Assembly (NCBI GenBank): GCA_039588215.1
Contig: JBDHAD010000010.1
Span: 1 to 64,000, forward strand
Source of the DNA: JBDHAC01 sp039588215
GTDB lineage: Bacteria > Gemmatimonadota > Gemmatimonadetes > Palauibacterales > Palauibacteraceae
Direction: 5' to 3'
DNA length: 64,000 bases
This document shows, one piece after another, positions 34,449-44,133 of the stretch. Each line of letters opens with the position of its first letter. Within the stretch, counting starts at the first letter, position 1. The position numbers were made by a program, and so were the translations under genes. The notes beneath the pieces were generated by a model that was not told where the DNA came from, searched no databases, and worked only from the letters and a program-made list of their open reading frames with translations.

Positions 34449-36218
34449 CTACCGGCGACTCTCCATCGCGCTCCGGACCTCGCGCGCGACCCTGTTTCGG
34501 ATCTCCCAGTTCCGACGCTGTTCGATCGGAACCTCGACGATGCTGGGCCCCCCGCTGGCGAGCCCATCCTGCACGGCGGTGCGCAGCTCCTCGGTCGAGC
34601 CGACCCGACGGTGCGGGAGCTCGTAAACCCGCGCAACCCTGGCCAGGTCGAGCCCGTGCGGCATCACTATATGCTCCGTGAAGGGGGGATCGTAGCCGCG
34701 GATCGGAAGCTGGTGGAAGATCCCACCGCCATCGTTCTGGATGATGACGAAGACGATCGGTAGGCGTTCCCGACGGGCCGCCATCAATCCGTTCTGATCA
34801 TGCAAGAAGGTCAGGTCCCCGAGGAGAGCCAGGGTGGGTCCGGCGCTCACAGCGCTGACTCCGAGCGCGCTACTCACATTGCCGTCGATCCCGCTCGCTC
34901 CGCGGTGACCGACCATGTGTAGCGCAGCCTCGCGCGGGATCGCGAACGCATCCACGTCCCGGATCGGCATGCTGTTGCCCACGAACCACGTGCTTCCGTC
35001 TGGAAGAGTCTCCGCGATCGAGGCTGCGGCCGCTCCCTCGAAGAGCTCGCCACCCAGAGCGGTCTCGATCACACCCAACGCGAGCCGCTCTGCACCGCGC
35101 CAGCGCGCCATCCATTCCGGGCTGGCCGCGTGCTTCACCCGTTCAGCGGCGGCCCGGCAGATCGACGCGGCATCGGCTCGCACGTAATCGTGAGCCCTCG
35201 CGAGATAATCCTTCCAGCGACCACCGGCGTCAACGACTACCTGCTCGGCACTCCCGCACGCGTCGAGGAAGCGCGCGGTCGCCGCGGAGGTCGGGGCGGA
35301 CCCGATCCGGAGCACCAAATCGGGTGTTAACGCCTCGCACGTCCGGGCATGGGCCAGGAAGAGATCGTAGGCGGCGATGGCGTGCGCCGTCGCCCCTGCA
35401 GCGAAGCGTGCGCCCGAAAGCGGGTCGGCCAGCACCGGAACCCCCGACGCGGCTCCCAGTTGCAGAACAGCCTCGCCCACCTCCGGGCCGTGCGTGGGCC
35501 CACACACGATGAGCCCCCTCTGCGCCTCGCTTAGACGATCGGAGACGAGGGCCGCGAGCTCGTCCGACGCCGACGGCGCCTGGTGCAGCCGCGTGTAAGG
35601 GGCCCCGTCAACGCGTCCCCAGACCGCCGTCCCGGCGCTCTCCAGGAGCGAGGCAGGTACATCGCCTTCGACCGGCGTGGGCTCCAGGGGCTCTTCGAAC
35701 TGAACGTTCAAGTGTACGGGGCCTCTCGGGGCGTCTCTCGATGCGGCGACCGCCCGCGCGGCCACAGCGCGCAGGTGCCGCAACGGACGATCCTCGGTCC
35801 GCACGAGAGGGATATCGCAGAACAACCGAACGTACGGACCAAAAAGCCTCACCTGATCGATCGTCTGGTTGGCATCGAGACCGCGCAGGTGGGCCGGTCG
35901 ATCGGCGGTAACGAGCAGCAAGGGCGACTCGCCGAGACTGGCCTCGATCGTGGCCGGGAGCAGGTTGGCTGCCGCGGTTCCCGAAGTGGTGAGAACGGCG
36001 GCAGGGCGACCCGAGGCCCGACCGATCCCGAGCGCGAAGAACCCGGCACAGCGCTCATCCAGTAGCGAGTGCACCGTGAAACGAGGGTCACCGGCGAACG
36101 CGGCCGCAAGAGGGGCCGACCTCGATCCGGAGGCGACACAAACGTGCGTGACTCCCTGGCGTCCGAGCTCGTCAACCAGGGCCTGTGCCCACAACACGTT
36201 GCGGTTCGCGTGAGTCAC
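34449..36218 (-). CDS. menD: 2-Succinyl-5-enolpyruvyl-6-hydroxy-3-cyclohexene-1-carboxylate synthase
   Basis: 589 residues. A thiamine-diphosphate enzyme joining isochorismate and 2-oxoglutarate. The N-terminal Pyr domain has THVCVASGSRSAPLAA and the conserved Glu region; HLRGLDANQTIDQVRLFGPYV follows, and the ThDP motif is GDLTFLHDQNGLMAA (GDx26N type, with NDGGGIF). The GTG start has AGGAGG five bases upstream. It sits 37 bases after menF. Length and motifs match canonical MenD. Confidence 0.95.
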   Translation of the reverse strand: MTHANRNVLWAQALVDELGRQGVTHVCVASGSRSAPLAAAFAGDPRFTVHSLLDERCAGFFALGIGRASGRPAAVLTTSGTAAANLLPATIEASLGESPLLLVTADRPAHLRGLDANQTIDQVRLFGPYVRLFCDIPLVRTEDRPLRHLRAVAARAVAASRDAPRGPVHLNVQFEEPLEPTPVEGDVPASLLESAGTAVWGRVDGAPYTRLHQAPSASDELAALVSDRLSEAQRGLIVCGPTHGPEVGEAVLQLGAASGVPVLADPLSGARFAAGATAHAIAAYDLFLAHARTCEALTPDLVLRIGSAPTSAATARFLDACGSAEQVVVDAGGRWKDYLARAHDYVRADAASICRAAAERVKHAASPEWMARWRGAERLALGVIETALGGELFEGAAAASIAETLPDGSTWFVGNSMPIRDVDAFAIPREAALHMVGHRGASGIDGNVSSALGVSAVSAGPTLALLGDLTFLHDQNGLMAARRERLPIVFVIIQNDGGGIFHQLPIRGYDPPFTEHIVMPHGLDLARVARVYELPHRRVGSTEELRTAVQDGLASGGPSIVEVPIEQRRNWEIRNRVAREVRSAMESRR

Positions 36219-36255
36219 GCGGTCCTCCTAGCAGGCCGACGGAGCCGCGCGAATC

Positions 36256-37659
36256 TCATGGAACGCGCGCGATTCCGAGCGCGCGCAAGACGGTCTGGAG
36301 CTTCACACGTGTCTCGTCCCACTCCGCACCCGCGCGTGATCCGTCCACGATCCCCGCGCCCGCGTACAACCTGAGCAGCGGGCCGCAGGCCACGGCCGAG
36401 CGTAGAGCGGGGGCGAACTCCCCTTCGCCACGGACATCGAACCAGCCGACCGGACCCGCGTACCAGCCACGTCCGACGGGCTCCTCCTCGGTCAATATCT
36501 CTAGCGCCGTCTCTCGGGGGTACCCGCACACGGCAGCCGTGGGGTGGAGCGCCTCGACGAGGTCCAGGATGTGCGTCCCCGCGGGCACCTCTCCCTCGAG
36601 CGTGATTCGGAGGTGCTGGATGCTCGAGAGTCTGAGCAATGTCGGCTCCCTCGCGCCACGAGGCTCAGGGATGAACGGCCGAAGCCGCTCCGCTATGTCG
36701 TCCACCACGATCTGGTGCTCGGCCCGGTTCTTCCGACTGCTCAATAGCTGTCTGCCCAGCCACTCATCCGATTCCGGGTCGGGGCCGCGGGGGATCGATC
36801 CCGCTACCGCCATGGTCTGGAACATCCGCCCGGCGAGCGACCCGAGCAGCTCGGGTGCCGCCCCGAACAAGAAATTATCAGACTCGAACTGTACCAGAAA
36901 CGCGTGTGAGAGCGGGTTCGCCGCCCTCAGCCGGTGCAGGATCGAGATCGGATCGGGGATCTCGGACAGGCTCACGTCCAGAGGCCGCGCCAGGACGACC
37001 TTTTGGACTCGGTGTCGTTCGATGTCGCCGAGGATCCGTCCGATGCCGGTGCCCCACGCCTGGGCATCGACCGGCTCCTCGAGCGCTGTAGCGGATGGGA
37101 TGGCGTTCCCCGCGCCGGGCCCGTGTTCCAGAAACGGGGTCGAGAGCCCGAGGCGGATCTTCTCGAGTCGATCCTCGAGGTGGACGATCACGTCGGCGTC
37201 GGACGTCGTAGCGGGAAACCGCTCCGTGAGCGTGATGACGGCGCCGCCGTCGCCTGCTTCGACCTCGACCCGTGGCAATACGAATCGCGCCGCGGGGAAC
37301 GGCTCCCAGAATCCCGCTTCGCCTCCGCCTTCCGCCCCCAGCGGCGGGTGATCAGCGCGAAACGAGAAGCCTCCGTGGAAGCGAGGGCCGGAGCCCGGCG
37401 TGTCTCCCACACGAATCCATCGGGACCGCCCGATCGCTCTCCCCGCTTCGCGCACGGCGGCAAACCGGTCGGTGGCGGCGCCTGGAGTCCGGCTGTCGAT
37501 CTCGAGCACCGCCCCCGCGTGCGCGACCCAACGACCACCGTCCTGCCAGAAGCCCCTCCCGATGAACCCGAGCCTCTCCGCCGCGCGGAAGAGAGCGTCC
37601 GGAGATACGACGCCCGCGGGAGCCGTCAGGCTCGCCAGGAACTCCCCTTCTCGTCTCAA
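36256..37659 (-). CDS. menF: Isochorismate synthase (MenF type)
   Basis: A chorismate-binding enzyme converting chorismate to isochorismate, the entry step to menaquinone. Seen in the C-terminal catalytic domain: VQKVVLARPLDVSL, FLVQFESDNFLFGAAPELL, AVAGSIPRG, KNRAEHQIVVDDIAERL, HLRITLEG and ALHPTAAVCGYPRE, ending with the active-site strip GWYAGPVGWFD. The start is uncertain: I use a TTG that leaves a 16-base gap after the TonB-dependent receptor stop; a GTG at 37728 would overlap that gene by 53 bases. The sequence favours MenF over a salicylate or siderophore enzyme because menDBAE follow at once. Confidence 0.92.
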   Translation of the reverse strand: MRREGEFLASLTAPAGVVSPDALFRAAERLGFIGRGFWQDGGRWVAHAGAVLEIDSRTPGAATDRFAAVREAGRAIGRSRWIRVGDTPGSGPRFHGGFSFRADHPPLGAEGGGEAGFWEPFPAARFVLPRVEVEAGDGGAVITLTERFPATTSDADVIVHLEDRLEKIRLGLSTPFLEHGPGAGNAIPSATALEEPVDAQAWGTGIGRILGDIERHRVQKVVLARPLDVSLSEIPDPISILHRLRAANPLSHAFLVQFESDNFLFGAAPELLGSLAGRMFQTMAVAGSIPRGPDPESDEWLGRQLLSSRKNRAEHQIVVDDIAERLRPFIPEPRGAREPTLLRLSSIQHLRITLEGEVPAGTHILDLVEALHPTAAVCGYPRETALEILTEEEPVGRGWYAGPVGWFDVRGEGEFAPALRSAVACGPLLRLYAGAGIVDGSRAGAEWDETRVKLQTVLRALGIARVP

Positions 37660-37675
37660 CGCGTGGATGCGCGCC

Positions 37676-39787
37676 CTACCCGATTTGCACCTGGAAGCGC
37701 AGCAGGCGCCCCGGCTGCGGAAGACCACATTGGTCGAACACCGCCTTGTCAGCGACGTTGTCGAGCGCCACGGTCGTCCGCAGCTTGTGGAGCGGGCCGC
37801 CGAGCGTCCACTCGCGCGTGGCGAGTAAATCCAGCCGGGCAGTGGCGTCGAGCGCCAGATCCGCGCCCGAATCCGGGTCTACACAGAACTGTCGCCCGAC
37901 TACATCCAGCTCCACGCTCGCCATGAAGCCGGCCGGGAATCGGCCCGTGAGGTCGACGCTACCGGCAATCTCGGGCTGGTACTCAGCCCGCTGCTGTGTC
38001 GATGGGGCCGCTTGGTCCGTCAGCGTCACGTTCTGCCAGGTCAGATCGCCACCCACCTCGACGTGCTTCCAGCGCACCGCAGCCAGCAGTTCCATCCCCG
38101 CCGCCGTCACACGGTTTCGGTTCTCGCGCATGAAGCGACCATCTCCCAAGCCCGTTCGAACAATGGCGTCGGAGAGGCGCTGCTGGAAGAAGACGACCTG
38201 CCCCTCGAGCGCCCCCGACAGAGCGCGTGCGTTCCCCGTGATCCCAGCTTCGATGACGCGCAACTCTTCGGGCTGCAGTTCGGGGTTCGGCACGAACCGG
38301 CCGAGTGCCCCCGAGTAGAGCTCGCGCAGCGACGGGAATCGGACCCGGCGGCTCACGCCCAAGTGGAGGCGTCCGTCCCCACCGGCGAACTGCGCCGATG
38401 CGCCCGCTCGCGCTCCCCACTCGGTGATCGGATCGCGTGGCTCGCGTCCTCCGGTCTCGGGTGTGCTCGCGCGATCCAACGAGCCACCCGCGGTCAGGCG
38501 AACATCGGTGAACAAGCCATCCGCACCGTGGTTCGAGACCAGAGGCTGCTCGACCTCGAGCCCTAGGCTGTACAGCCGCTGTCGAAACCGGGACGTCTCA
38601 CCCGGGTCTAGGCGCTCGACATGCCGCGTCTCCGCCCACGTGAAGGCAGATCGGATGGTCCCGTCCCCCAGGGTGTGGTCGCCCAGCAGACGCGCCGTGA
38701 GCGTGCGGTCGTCGGCGAACTCCCGGTCCTCGATGGTCTGGTAGGCCAGCGTCTCGTACTGGTCGATCTGTGTATCTCCGAAGTCGAGACCCAAGCTGGC
38801 CTCCAGATCGCCCTCCCCCAAGGGGGTTTTCCTCCACCCCGTCCCGGCCGACAAAGCGGTCACGACCCGTGCCACCTCGGGAATGCGCCACCGGCGCGGA
38901 TCGCTGATGTGGAGCTCCGGCGGCACCCCCTTTTCCGCGCGGAACGCGAAGCTGGAGAGCGAAACCCAGGCACCGAGAGCGGCGCCATACCTGGCGGCGA
39001 AGAAACCGCTGACATGATCCAGGTCACTGTTCAGGCGACGGCCGTCCTCTGACGTGACGGCTTGGTCCACGCCGGAGGCGAGGGGCACGCCCGACCTCGA
39101 GCGGAACCCCGCACCTGCCTGAAGCCACAGGGTGCGGTCTCCAAACGCCACCTCCCGACCGAATCGGAGGCCGGCGACCGCCGCTCCCGTGTCGTCGATG
39201 CCACCGTCAAGCGCGCTGGTAGGGGGATCCGGTGACCCATCGCCTCGGGAGATGTCGACCTCGACCACCCCACCAAGGACGTTGGGTCCGTGCAGCACCG
39301 AGGAGAGCCCTCGGAAGAGCTGCACCTGCCGCGCAGCCGCGACCGGGATGACGGAGAGGTCCGTCCGCGCATCCCAACCCAGTGTGAGCGGAACGCCATC
39401 CACCAAGACCGCGACCTGCCGCGACTCGGTCCCGCGCAGCGTGAGCTGCGCCTCCCCCCTGGAGTTCTCGCGCACCTGGATGAAAGGCATCGACCGCAGA
39501 GCATCCTCGAGGATCGGCACCGGCGCGAGGCCAGGGGAAGAGAGCGACAATCGCACGGCAGCGGCCCCGGTCCCCGTCGCGATTGCCCTGGTGGTACGCA
39601 CCCGGATCGCCTCCAGCTCGACGACGGTCGTATCGGTCGCGACCGGGTCCGCCCGGGTCGAATCGGGGCGCGCCTGGGCGACGACCGGCGACGGCGACGC
39701 GCAAAGGAGGCACACGGCGGCCACGGCCCAGCAAACGAGGCCGCCAGCATGCCATCGAGTCCGATTCGGTATCGTCGGAGACCTCAT
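37676..39787 (-). CDS. TonB-dependent outer-membrane receptor
   Basis: 703 residues with a signal peptide (cleavage near VVAQA). The plug domain (about 50-180) contains ILEDALRSMPFIQVRENSRG, LTLRGTESRQVAVLVDGVPL and the RGLSSVLHGPNVLGGVVEV segment. A 22-strand barrel follows to the C-terminus, with an FPSLRELYSGALGRFVPNPELQPE receptor signature and a final LLRFQVQIG. This is a BtuB/FepA-type receptor, not SusC. The substrate cannot be read; vitamin B12, haem or a siderophore are all possible. It overlaps lnt by four bases (ATGA) and is followed by menF, an unusual position inside an envelope/menaquinone run. Confidence 0.87.
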   Translation of the reverse strand: MRSPTIPNRTRWHAGGLVCWAVAAVCLLCASPSPVVAQARPDSTRADPVATDTTVVELEAIRVRTTRAIATGTGAAAVRLSLSSPGLAPVPILEDALRSMPFIQVRENSRGEAQLTLRGTESRQVAVLVDGVPLTLGWDARTDLSVIPVAAARQVQLFRGLSSVLHGPNVLGGVVEVDISRGDGSPDPPTSALDGGIDDTGAAVAGLRFGREVAFGDRTLWLQAGAGFRSRSGVPLASGVDQAVTSEDGRRLNSDLDHVSGFFAARYGAALGAWVSLSSFAFRAEKGVPPELHISDPRRWRIPEVARVVTALSAGTGWRKTPLGEGDLEASLGLDFGDTQIDQYETLAYQTIEDREFADDRTLTARLLGDHTLGDGTIRSAFTWAETRHVERLDPGETSRFRQRLYSLGLEVEQPLVSNHGADGLFTDVRLTAGGSLDRASTPETGGREPRDPITEWGARAGASAQFAGGDGRLHLGVSRRVRFPSLRELYSGALGRFVPNPELQPEELRVIEAGITGNARALSGALEGQVVFFQQRLSDAIVRTGLGDGRFMRENRNRVTAAGMELLAAVRWKHVEVGGDLTWQNVTLTDQAAPSTQQRAEYQPEIAGSVDLTGRFPAGFMASVELDVVGRQFCVDPDSGADLALDATARLDLLATREWTLGGPLHKLRTTVALDNVADKAVFDQCGLPQPGRLLRFQVQIG

Positions 39788-41487
39788 GGCCTCCCGCGGT
39801 TTGCCGTGCGCGCCTTCCTCATCGACTGAATCAACCCAGTGATCGCCAACAGTACGGCTCCCCACCCCATCACATCGCCGAATCGAACATACAGGGTACG
39901 GCCATCCGTGGTCATCACCTCTCCGGCGAAGGATGCCGCCTCGAACAGGGGAGTCTCGTGCGCCGTCCGGCCCAAGGGATCCACGATCTCCGAGATCCCC
40001 GTGTTCGCGGAGCGCGCGACCCCCGCCCGCGTCTCGATCGCGCGCATCACCAGATGCGCCGGGTGCTGCCACAGTGCGCTGCTCCGGCTCCACCAGATCT
40101 CACGCCCGAACCACGCATCGTTGGTGATGTTGACGAAGAAGTCGGCCCCCGTCCTGCGGTAATGGAGCGCGAGCGGCGAGAAGATCGACTCGTAGCAGAT
40201 CATCACCCCGAACGAGGCGGGCGACTCTCCGTTCGCAGACCGTCCAGGAATCTCGTACGGCTGGCTCCAGTCGCCGACCCCGAAGCCGCCGAAATAGTCG
40301 AGCCCCGAGAACCACCTCGGGTTGAGGAACGGGACACGCTCCACGACCGGTACGAGAAAGCGCTTGTCGTAGCGCGCCACCCGGTTGCCGGTCTCGTCCA
40401 CCAGGAACCCGGAGTTGAAGTATTCCCACTGACCATCGGGATAGTCCGCTGCCCCGAGCGCCCCGTACAGGACCGGCGCCTCTACGTCTGTCGCCAACCC
40501 CGCGACCCAGGCTTCGAGATCCGGTCGGCCCGGGAGCCTGATGGCATCGATCGGGTCAACGACGACGGGCAGGACCGACTCGGGAAGGATCAAGAGGTCG
40601 AGGTCTGCCGCTCCACCACGCCAGGGCTGCACGAGGGTCGTCGTCCCCCGCTGCGCGGCATCGATCGCCAGCGTCTGCTGGAGCTTCAGGTCCTCGGGCA
40701 CGTTGGGCTGCACGACGCCCACCCGGGCCACCGGACGGAGCTCGAGCGTCCACCAGCGGGCCAGCGAGTACCCGACCGGAACCGCCACGACGATCGTGAG
40801 CGCCAGGGCGAGTCGGCTCCACGGCTTGGCGGCTGGAGCCCCGGCGCTCGTGGGCCCCCGATCCCCGGCGCGGCGCGCCACCCAGATCGCCGCGATCAGG
40901 CCGTTGACCAACGCGAGCCAGAAGCTCAGCCCACGCGAGCCAACGATGTCTGCGGCCCCGATCAGCCACGGAAACCCGGTGAGCGTGTCACCTAGTTGCA
41001 TCCAAGGGAACGCCACGTCGCCCAGATGAGCGCGCAGCCATTCGTTCGCGGTCCAGAAGACGGGGACCGCCGCCCATATCGGCCACGCCAGCCGCTCCCG
41101 CACGGACCGCATCGCACCGGACATCCACGACAGGAAGCCCGACAGAATCAAGACCGGAGCCAGAAAGGCGGGGACGGCCCAGGCCGTGTAGAAGACGAGC
41201 GCGACGAACAGCCAGTAGAAGACGAGGGTGTAATAGACCAGGCCGAGGAAGAACCCCCCGCGGCGCGCCTCCCGGCGTCCTTCGGCCCCCGCGGGAAGCC
41301 TCTCGAGCCACACCAGGAACGGCACCAGAGCGACGAACGAGGGCACGAAGAGGTGAAACGGAGGGTGCGCGAGCCCGAGCAGCACTCCCGAAACCAGCAG
41401 CATCGCCGGGTGCTCGGGTAACCAGCCGGTCAACCAACGCCGTATCGCGGGACCCGCCGGCTGAACCCGGGCGCGGGGCTCGGTCAA
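39784..41487 (-). CDS. lnt: Apolipoprotein N-acyltransferase
   Basis: 567 residues. An inner-membrane enzyme that adds the third acyl chain to lipoproteins. Six or so N-terminal helices, then a nitrilase domain. The Glu-Lys-Cys triad is visible: E in LLILPESVLPV, K in VARYDKRFLVPV, C in GVMICYESIFSP. I place the start at a TTG overlapping the rimO stop (TTGA), with GGGGAC upstream; a TTG three codons earlier is possible. Its activity suits a genome with many lipobox proteins in this window. Confidence 0.93.
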   Translation of the reverse strand: MTEPRARVQPAGPAIRRWLTGWLPEHPAMLLVSGVLLGLAHPPFHLFVPSFVALVPFLVWLERLPAGAEGRREARRGGFFLGLVYYTLVFYWLFVALVFYTAWAVPAFLAPVLILSGFLSWMSGAMRSVRERLAWPIWAAVPVFWTANEWLRAHLGDVAFPWMQLGDTLTGFPWLIGAADIVGSRGLSFWLALVNGLIAAIWVARRAGDRGPTSAGAPAAKPWSRLALALTIVVAVPVGYSLARWWTLELRPVARVGVVQPNVPEDLKLQQTLAIDAAQRGTTTLVQPWRGGAADLDLLILPESVLPVVVDPIDAIRLPGRPDLEAWVAGLATDVEAPVLYGALGAADYPDGQWEYFNSGFLVDETGNRVARYDKRFLVPVVERVPFLNPRWFSGLDYFGGFGVGDWSQPYEIPGRSANGESPASFGVMICYESIFSPLALHYRRTGADFFVNITNDAWFGREIWWSRSSALWQHPAHLVMRAIETRAGVARSANTGISEIVDPLGRTAHETPLFEAASFAGEVMTTDGRTLYVRFGDVMGWGAVLLAITGLIQSMRKARTANRGRP

Positions 41488-42887
41488 CGTCCCCAAGCCG
41501 TTTCTAAACCCAGAGGCATCACCGGCAGCGCGCGCGATCGGGGGGCCGCGCCCGGCTCGCGCACCGCGCGGAGCACGTGTGCCCGTAGATCGAAGTCGTC
41601 GCTACCCACGATCTCGACCTCGACCAGCGTGCCGACCGCGAGTGGCGACGAGCTGAACAGCTCCGTCACGCCGTCCACGTCATCGGCCTGCGAGGCGAGG
41701 CGCCCCTGCGCCCGGTAGCGTCCGTCCGTGTCCCCGGGCGCACCCTCCGGCTGGTCGACGATGGCGAGCTCGCGCCGCCCGACATCCGCCGCCAGCCGCT
41801 CGGCGCTGATCGCGCGTTGGATCTCGAGTAACTCGGCGAGGCGCTCCTGGGCCACGTCCTCATCCACGGACAGCGCGTCCAGGCCCGCCGCGCGGGTGCC
41901 TTCTTGCGGAGAGAACGCGAACGCCCCCAAGCGATCGAAGCGAACCTCATCCAGGAAGTCGAGCAGATTGCGGAAGTCTTCCTCTGTCTCCCCCGGAAAC
42001 CCGACCATCACGGTCGTACGCAGCGTCAGGTCCGACACGGAATCGCGCAACCAGGCGATCTTGGCCCGGAGCGTAGCTTCGCGCTCAGGGCGTCGCATTC
42101 GCTCCAGAACCGGATCGCTGGCGTGCTGTATGGGCATGTCGATGTACGAAAGTAGGCGCGGCTCGCTGGCCATGACCTCCACGAGTGGCTCGCGTAGGCC
42201 CGCCGAGTAGATGTAGAGCAGTCGGAACCACGGGATCGACGTTTCGGCCAGGAGGGTGTGTACGAGCGTCGTGATGTCCGATCCGTCCCGGACGTCGCGG
42301 CCGAAGTGTGCGAGGTCCTGCGCGACGAGGTTCAGCTCCACAGACCCCTGGATCTCGAGACGCTGTGCCTCCGCCAGGAGTCCCTCCATCCCGAATGAGC
42401 GGTGTCGACCGCGCCACAACGGAATCGCGCAAAAGGCGCACCCATGATCGCAGCCCTCGCTGACCTTCAGATAGCTGACGTGTCGAGAGCCGAGGGCCAA
42501 GCGCTCTCCGGGGTGCTTCGGAGGCGGCCCGCTCAGGAGCCCGCGAGCTCGGAGCTCCGGGGCCAGCCTCTCGACGTCCCGCAGACCCAGGAACAGATCG
42601 ACCTCGGGGAGGGCCTCCTCCAACTCCGCGCGGTATCGCTCGACCATGCACCCGACGGCGACGAGGCTCCGGCACTTACCGACCTGTTTCATGCGAGCTG
42701 CCTCGAGAAGGGTCTCGATCGACTCTTCCTTGGCTGCATCGATAAACCCGCACGTGTTTACCAGGATCACTTCGGCGTCGCGCAGGTCCGACACCGGTCG
42801 GGCCCCGTGTCCGACCAACTCACCGAGCATTCGCTCCGAGTCGACCGTGTTCTTGTCGCAGCCGAGGCTGACGAGGCCGAGACGCAT
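41484..42887 (-). CDS. rimO: Ribosomal protein S12 methylthiotransferase
   Basis: 467 residues. A radical-SAM enzyme that methylthiolates the Asp of ribosomal protein S12. N-terminal MTTase domain with three cluster Cys (SLGCDKN, NTCGFI, AVGCMV), radical SAM core with CDHGCAFCAIP (the CxxxCxxC motif), and a C-terminal TRAM domain. RimO is separated from MiaB by the SLGCDKNTVDSE opening. The ATG is 3 bases after the lolA-like stop, and the stop overlaps lnt. Confidence 0.95.
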   Translation of the reverse strand: MRLGLVSLGCDKNTVDSERMLGELVGHGARPVSDLRDAEVILVNTCGFIDAAKEESIETLLEAARMKQVGKCRSLVAVGCMVERYRAELEEALPEVDLFLGLRDVERLAPELRARGLLSGPPPKHPGERLALGSRHVSYLKVSEGCDHGCAFCAIPLWRGRHRSFGMEGLLAEAQRLEIQGSVELNLVAQDLAHFGRDVRDGSDITTLVHTLLAETSIPWFRLLYIYSAGLREPLVEVMASEPRLLSYIDMPIQHASDPVLERMRRPEREATLRAKIAWLRDSVSDLTLRTTVMVGFPGETEEDFRNLLDFLDEVRFDRLGAFAFSPQEGTRAAGLDALSVDEDVAQERLAELLEIQRAISAERLAADVGRRELAIVDQPEGAPGDTDGRYRAQGRLASQADDVDGVTELFSSSPLAVGTLVEVEIVGSDDFDLRAHVLRAVREPGAAPRSRALPVMPLGLETAWGR

Positions 42888-42890
42888 ACG

Positions 42891-43934
42891 TCAGCCGGAG
42901 AAGACGTCGGCGCCGGGTGGAACCGTGAACTGGAAGAGCGAGTCTGCGAGAGCGGCGTTGGGCTCCAGGTCCGACAGGCTCACGGTCCGAATGCTCTCGT
43001 TCCTTTCGACGATCTGAAATCGGCGTACGAGCCGGTCCCGGGGTCCGATCCAGATGCGCACGGAGAGGTAGGGCGAGCGGCCCATCGGCGTGAGGGTCAC
43101 GACGTGCGTCGAGAGCCCATCGAGCGAATCGCGCCCGTCGTAGCGCGCGTCATAGGACGTACGCGCCTCGCTCAAGATGCGGGCGAGAAGATCCGCGGTG
43201 CCCGAGTCCGTATCGCCCGCACGCAACTCGGAGCGAATCACCTGTCTGGGGTTTTGACTCGGGTGGTACACCCACAGGTACCTGCCATCCGCCACGATTT
43301 CGTCGTCGGGCGGATCCAGGAAATCCATTCTGAATCGGTCGCGCCCCTTCTGGTACCAGACTCCGGTCCCGCTGCTGGTTCGCTCCAACAGTGGCACCTC
43401 CATCACCTGGAGGAAGGAAGCGCGAAGCGACGAGAGCGAGCCGTAGGCGCGCTCTGCTTCCGCCAGGAGCGCCGCCACGTCGATTTCCTGGGCGTCCGGT
43501 TTCGGGGGGTCCAATCGAGGGTCGCCCCGCGCCGTGTCCGTGGCTGGCGCCGAAGGAGGACGGGTTTCGGGTACCGGCGAGCTCTCCACCGGGACCCGCT
43601 CTGCAGCGCCGGGGATGTCGGGCGCACTCGTGCGAGCGGCGGGTCGCTCGTCGCGACGGGCGCCGGCAGTGGAGTCTGCCGGCGTTCGCGTGCCGGTCCC
43701 TGTGCTCGACGCATCCGCCGCCGCGATCGTCGCCGACGTGCTGTCCATGGCGTCGGTCGCGGCGCCACGTGGCCCATAGCGAAGCTCGAGCTCCGAACGC
43801 CGAGATTCGTCGGCACCATCGCCACACGCTGAACCGCCAAGTACCAGCAACGACAGCATGGCACTCAACCGTGCGGAGCCCAGCCGCAGTCCCGGCCTAC
43901 GGTCGCGCCGTCTATGTGCGTCTCTTCTACGCAT
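42891..43934 (-). CDS. lolA: LolA-like lipoprotein carrier with its own lipobox and long linker
   Basis: The C-terminal 200 residues match LolA, the periplasmic carrier that ferries lipoproteins to the outer membrane: LRASFLQVMEVPLLER, SGTGVWYQKGRDRFRMDFL, RYLWVYHPSQNPRQVI, and the closing FQFTVPPGADVF. The N-terminus is odd: the hydrophobic segment ends in LGGSAC, a lipobox-like site, and about 110 residues rich in Ala, Thr, Ser, Pro and Asp precede the LolA domain. Ordinary LolA is soluble and starts right after its signal peptide. The start is uncertain (ATG at 43934 or 43859). It is 3 bases from rimO, and about 200 bases after ftsK, the common ftsK-lolA order. Confidence 0.82.
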   Translation of the reverse strand: MRRRDAHRRRDRRPGLRLGSARLSAMLSLLVLGGSACGDGADESRRSELELRYGPRGAATDAMDSTSATIAAADASSTGTGTRTPADSTAGARRDERPAARTSAPDIPGAAERVPVESSPVPETRPPSAPATDTARGDPRLDPPKPDAQEIDVAALLAEAERAYGSLSSLRASFLQVMEVPLLERTSSGTGVWYQKGRDRFRMDFLDPPDDEIVADGRYLWVYHPSQNPRQVIRSELRAGDTDSGTADLLARILSEARTSYDARYDGRDSLDGLSTHVVTLTPMGRSPYLSVRIWIGPRDRLVRRFQIVERNESIRTVSLSDLEPNAALADSLFQFTVPPGADVFSG

Positions 43935-44133
43935 CTCAGTGACATCCCGGGGAGCGTGCGCCGACGTGCCCGCACGGAGGTGTGACACACCTACCTGGCC
44001 GTCGGCGCCCTGTACACGTGGCCCGAAGCCCCGTTCCGCAGCACCCGCTCTGCTGGAGGGCGGCCCCCTGGCAAGGATCGGCCGGGCAATACCCCCGACG
44101 CACGATCCACCGAGATCGCTCAGCGAACCGCTT

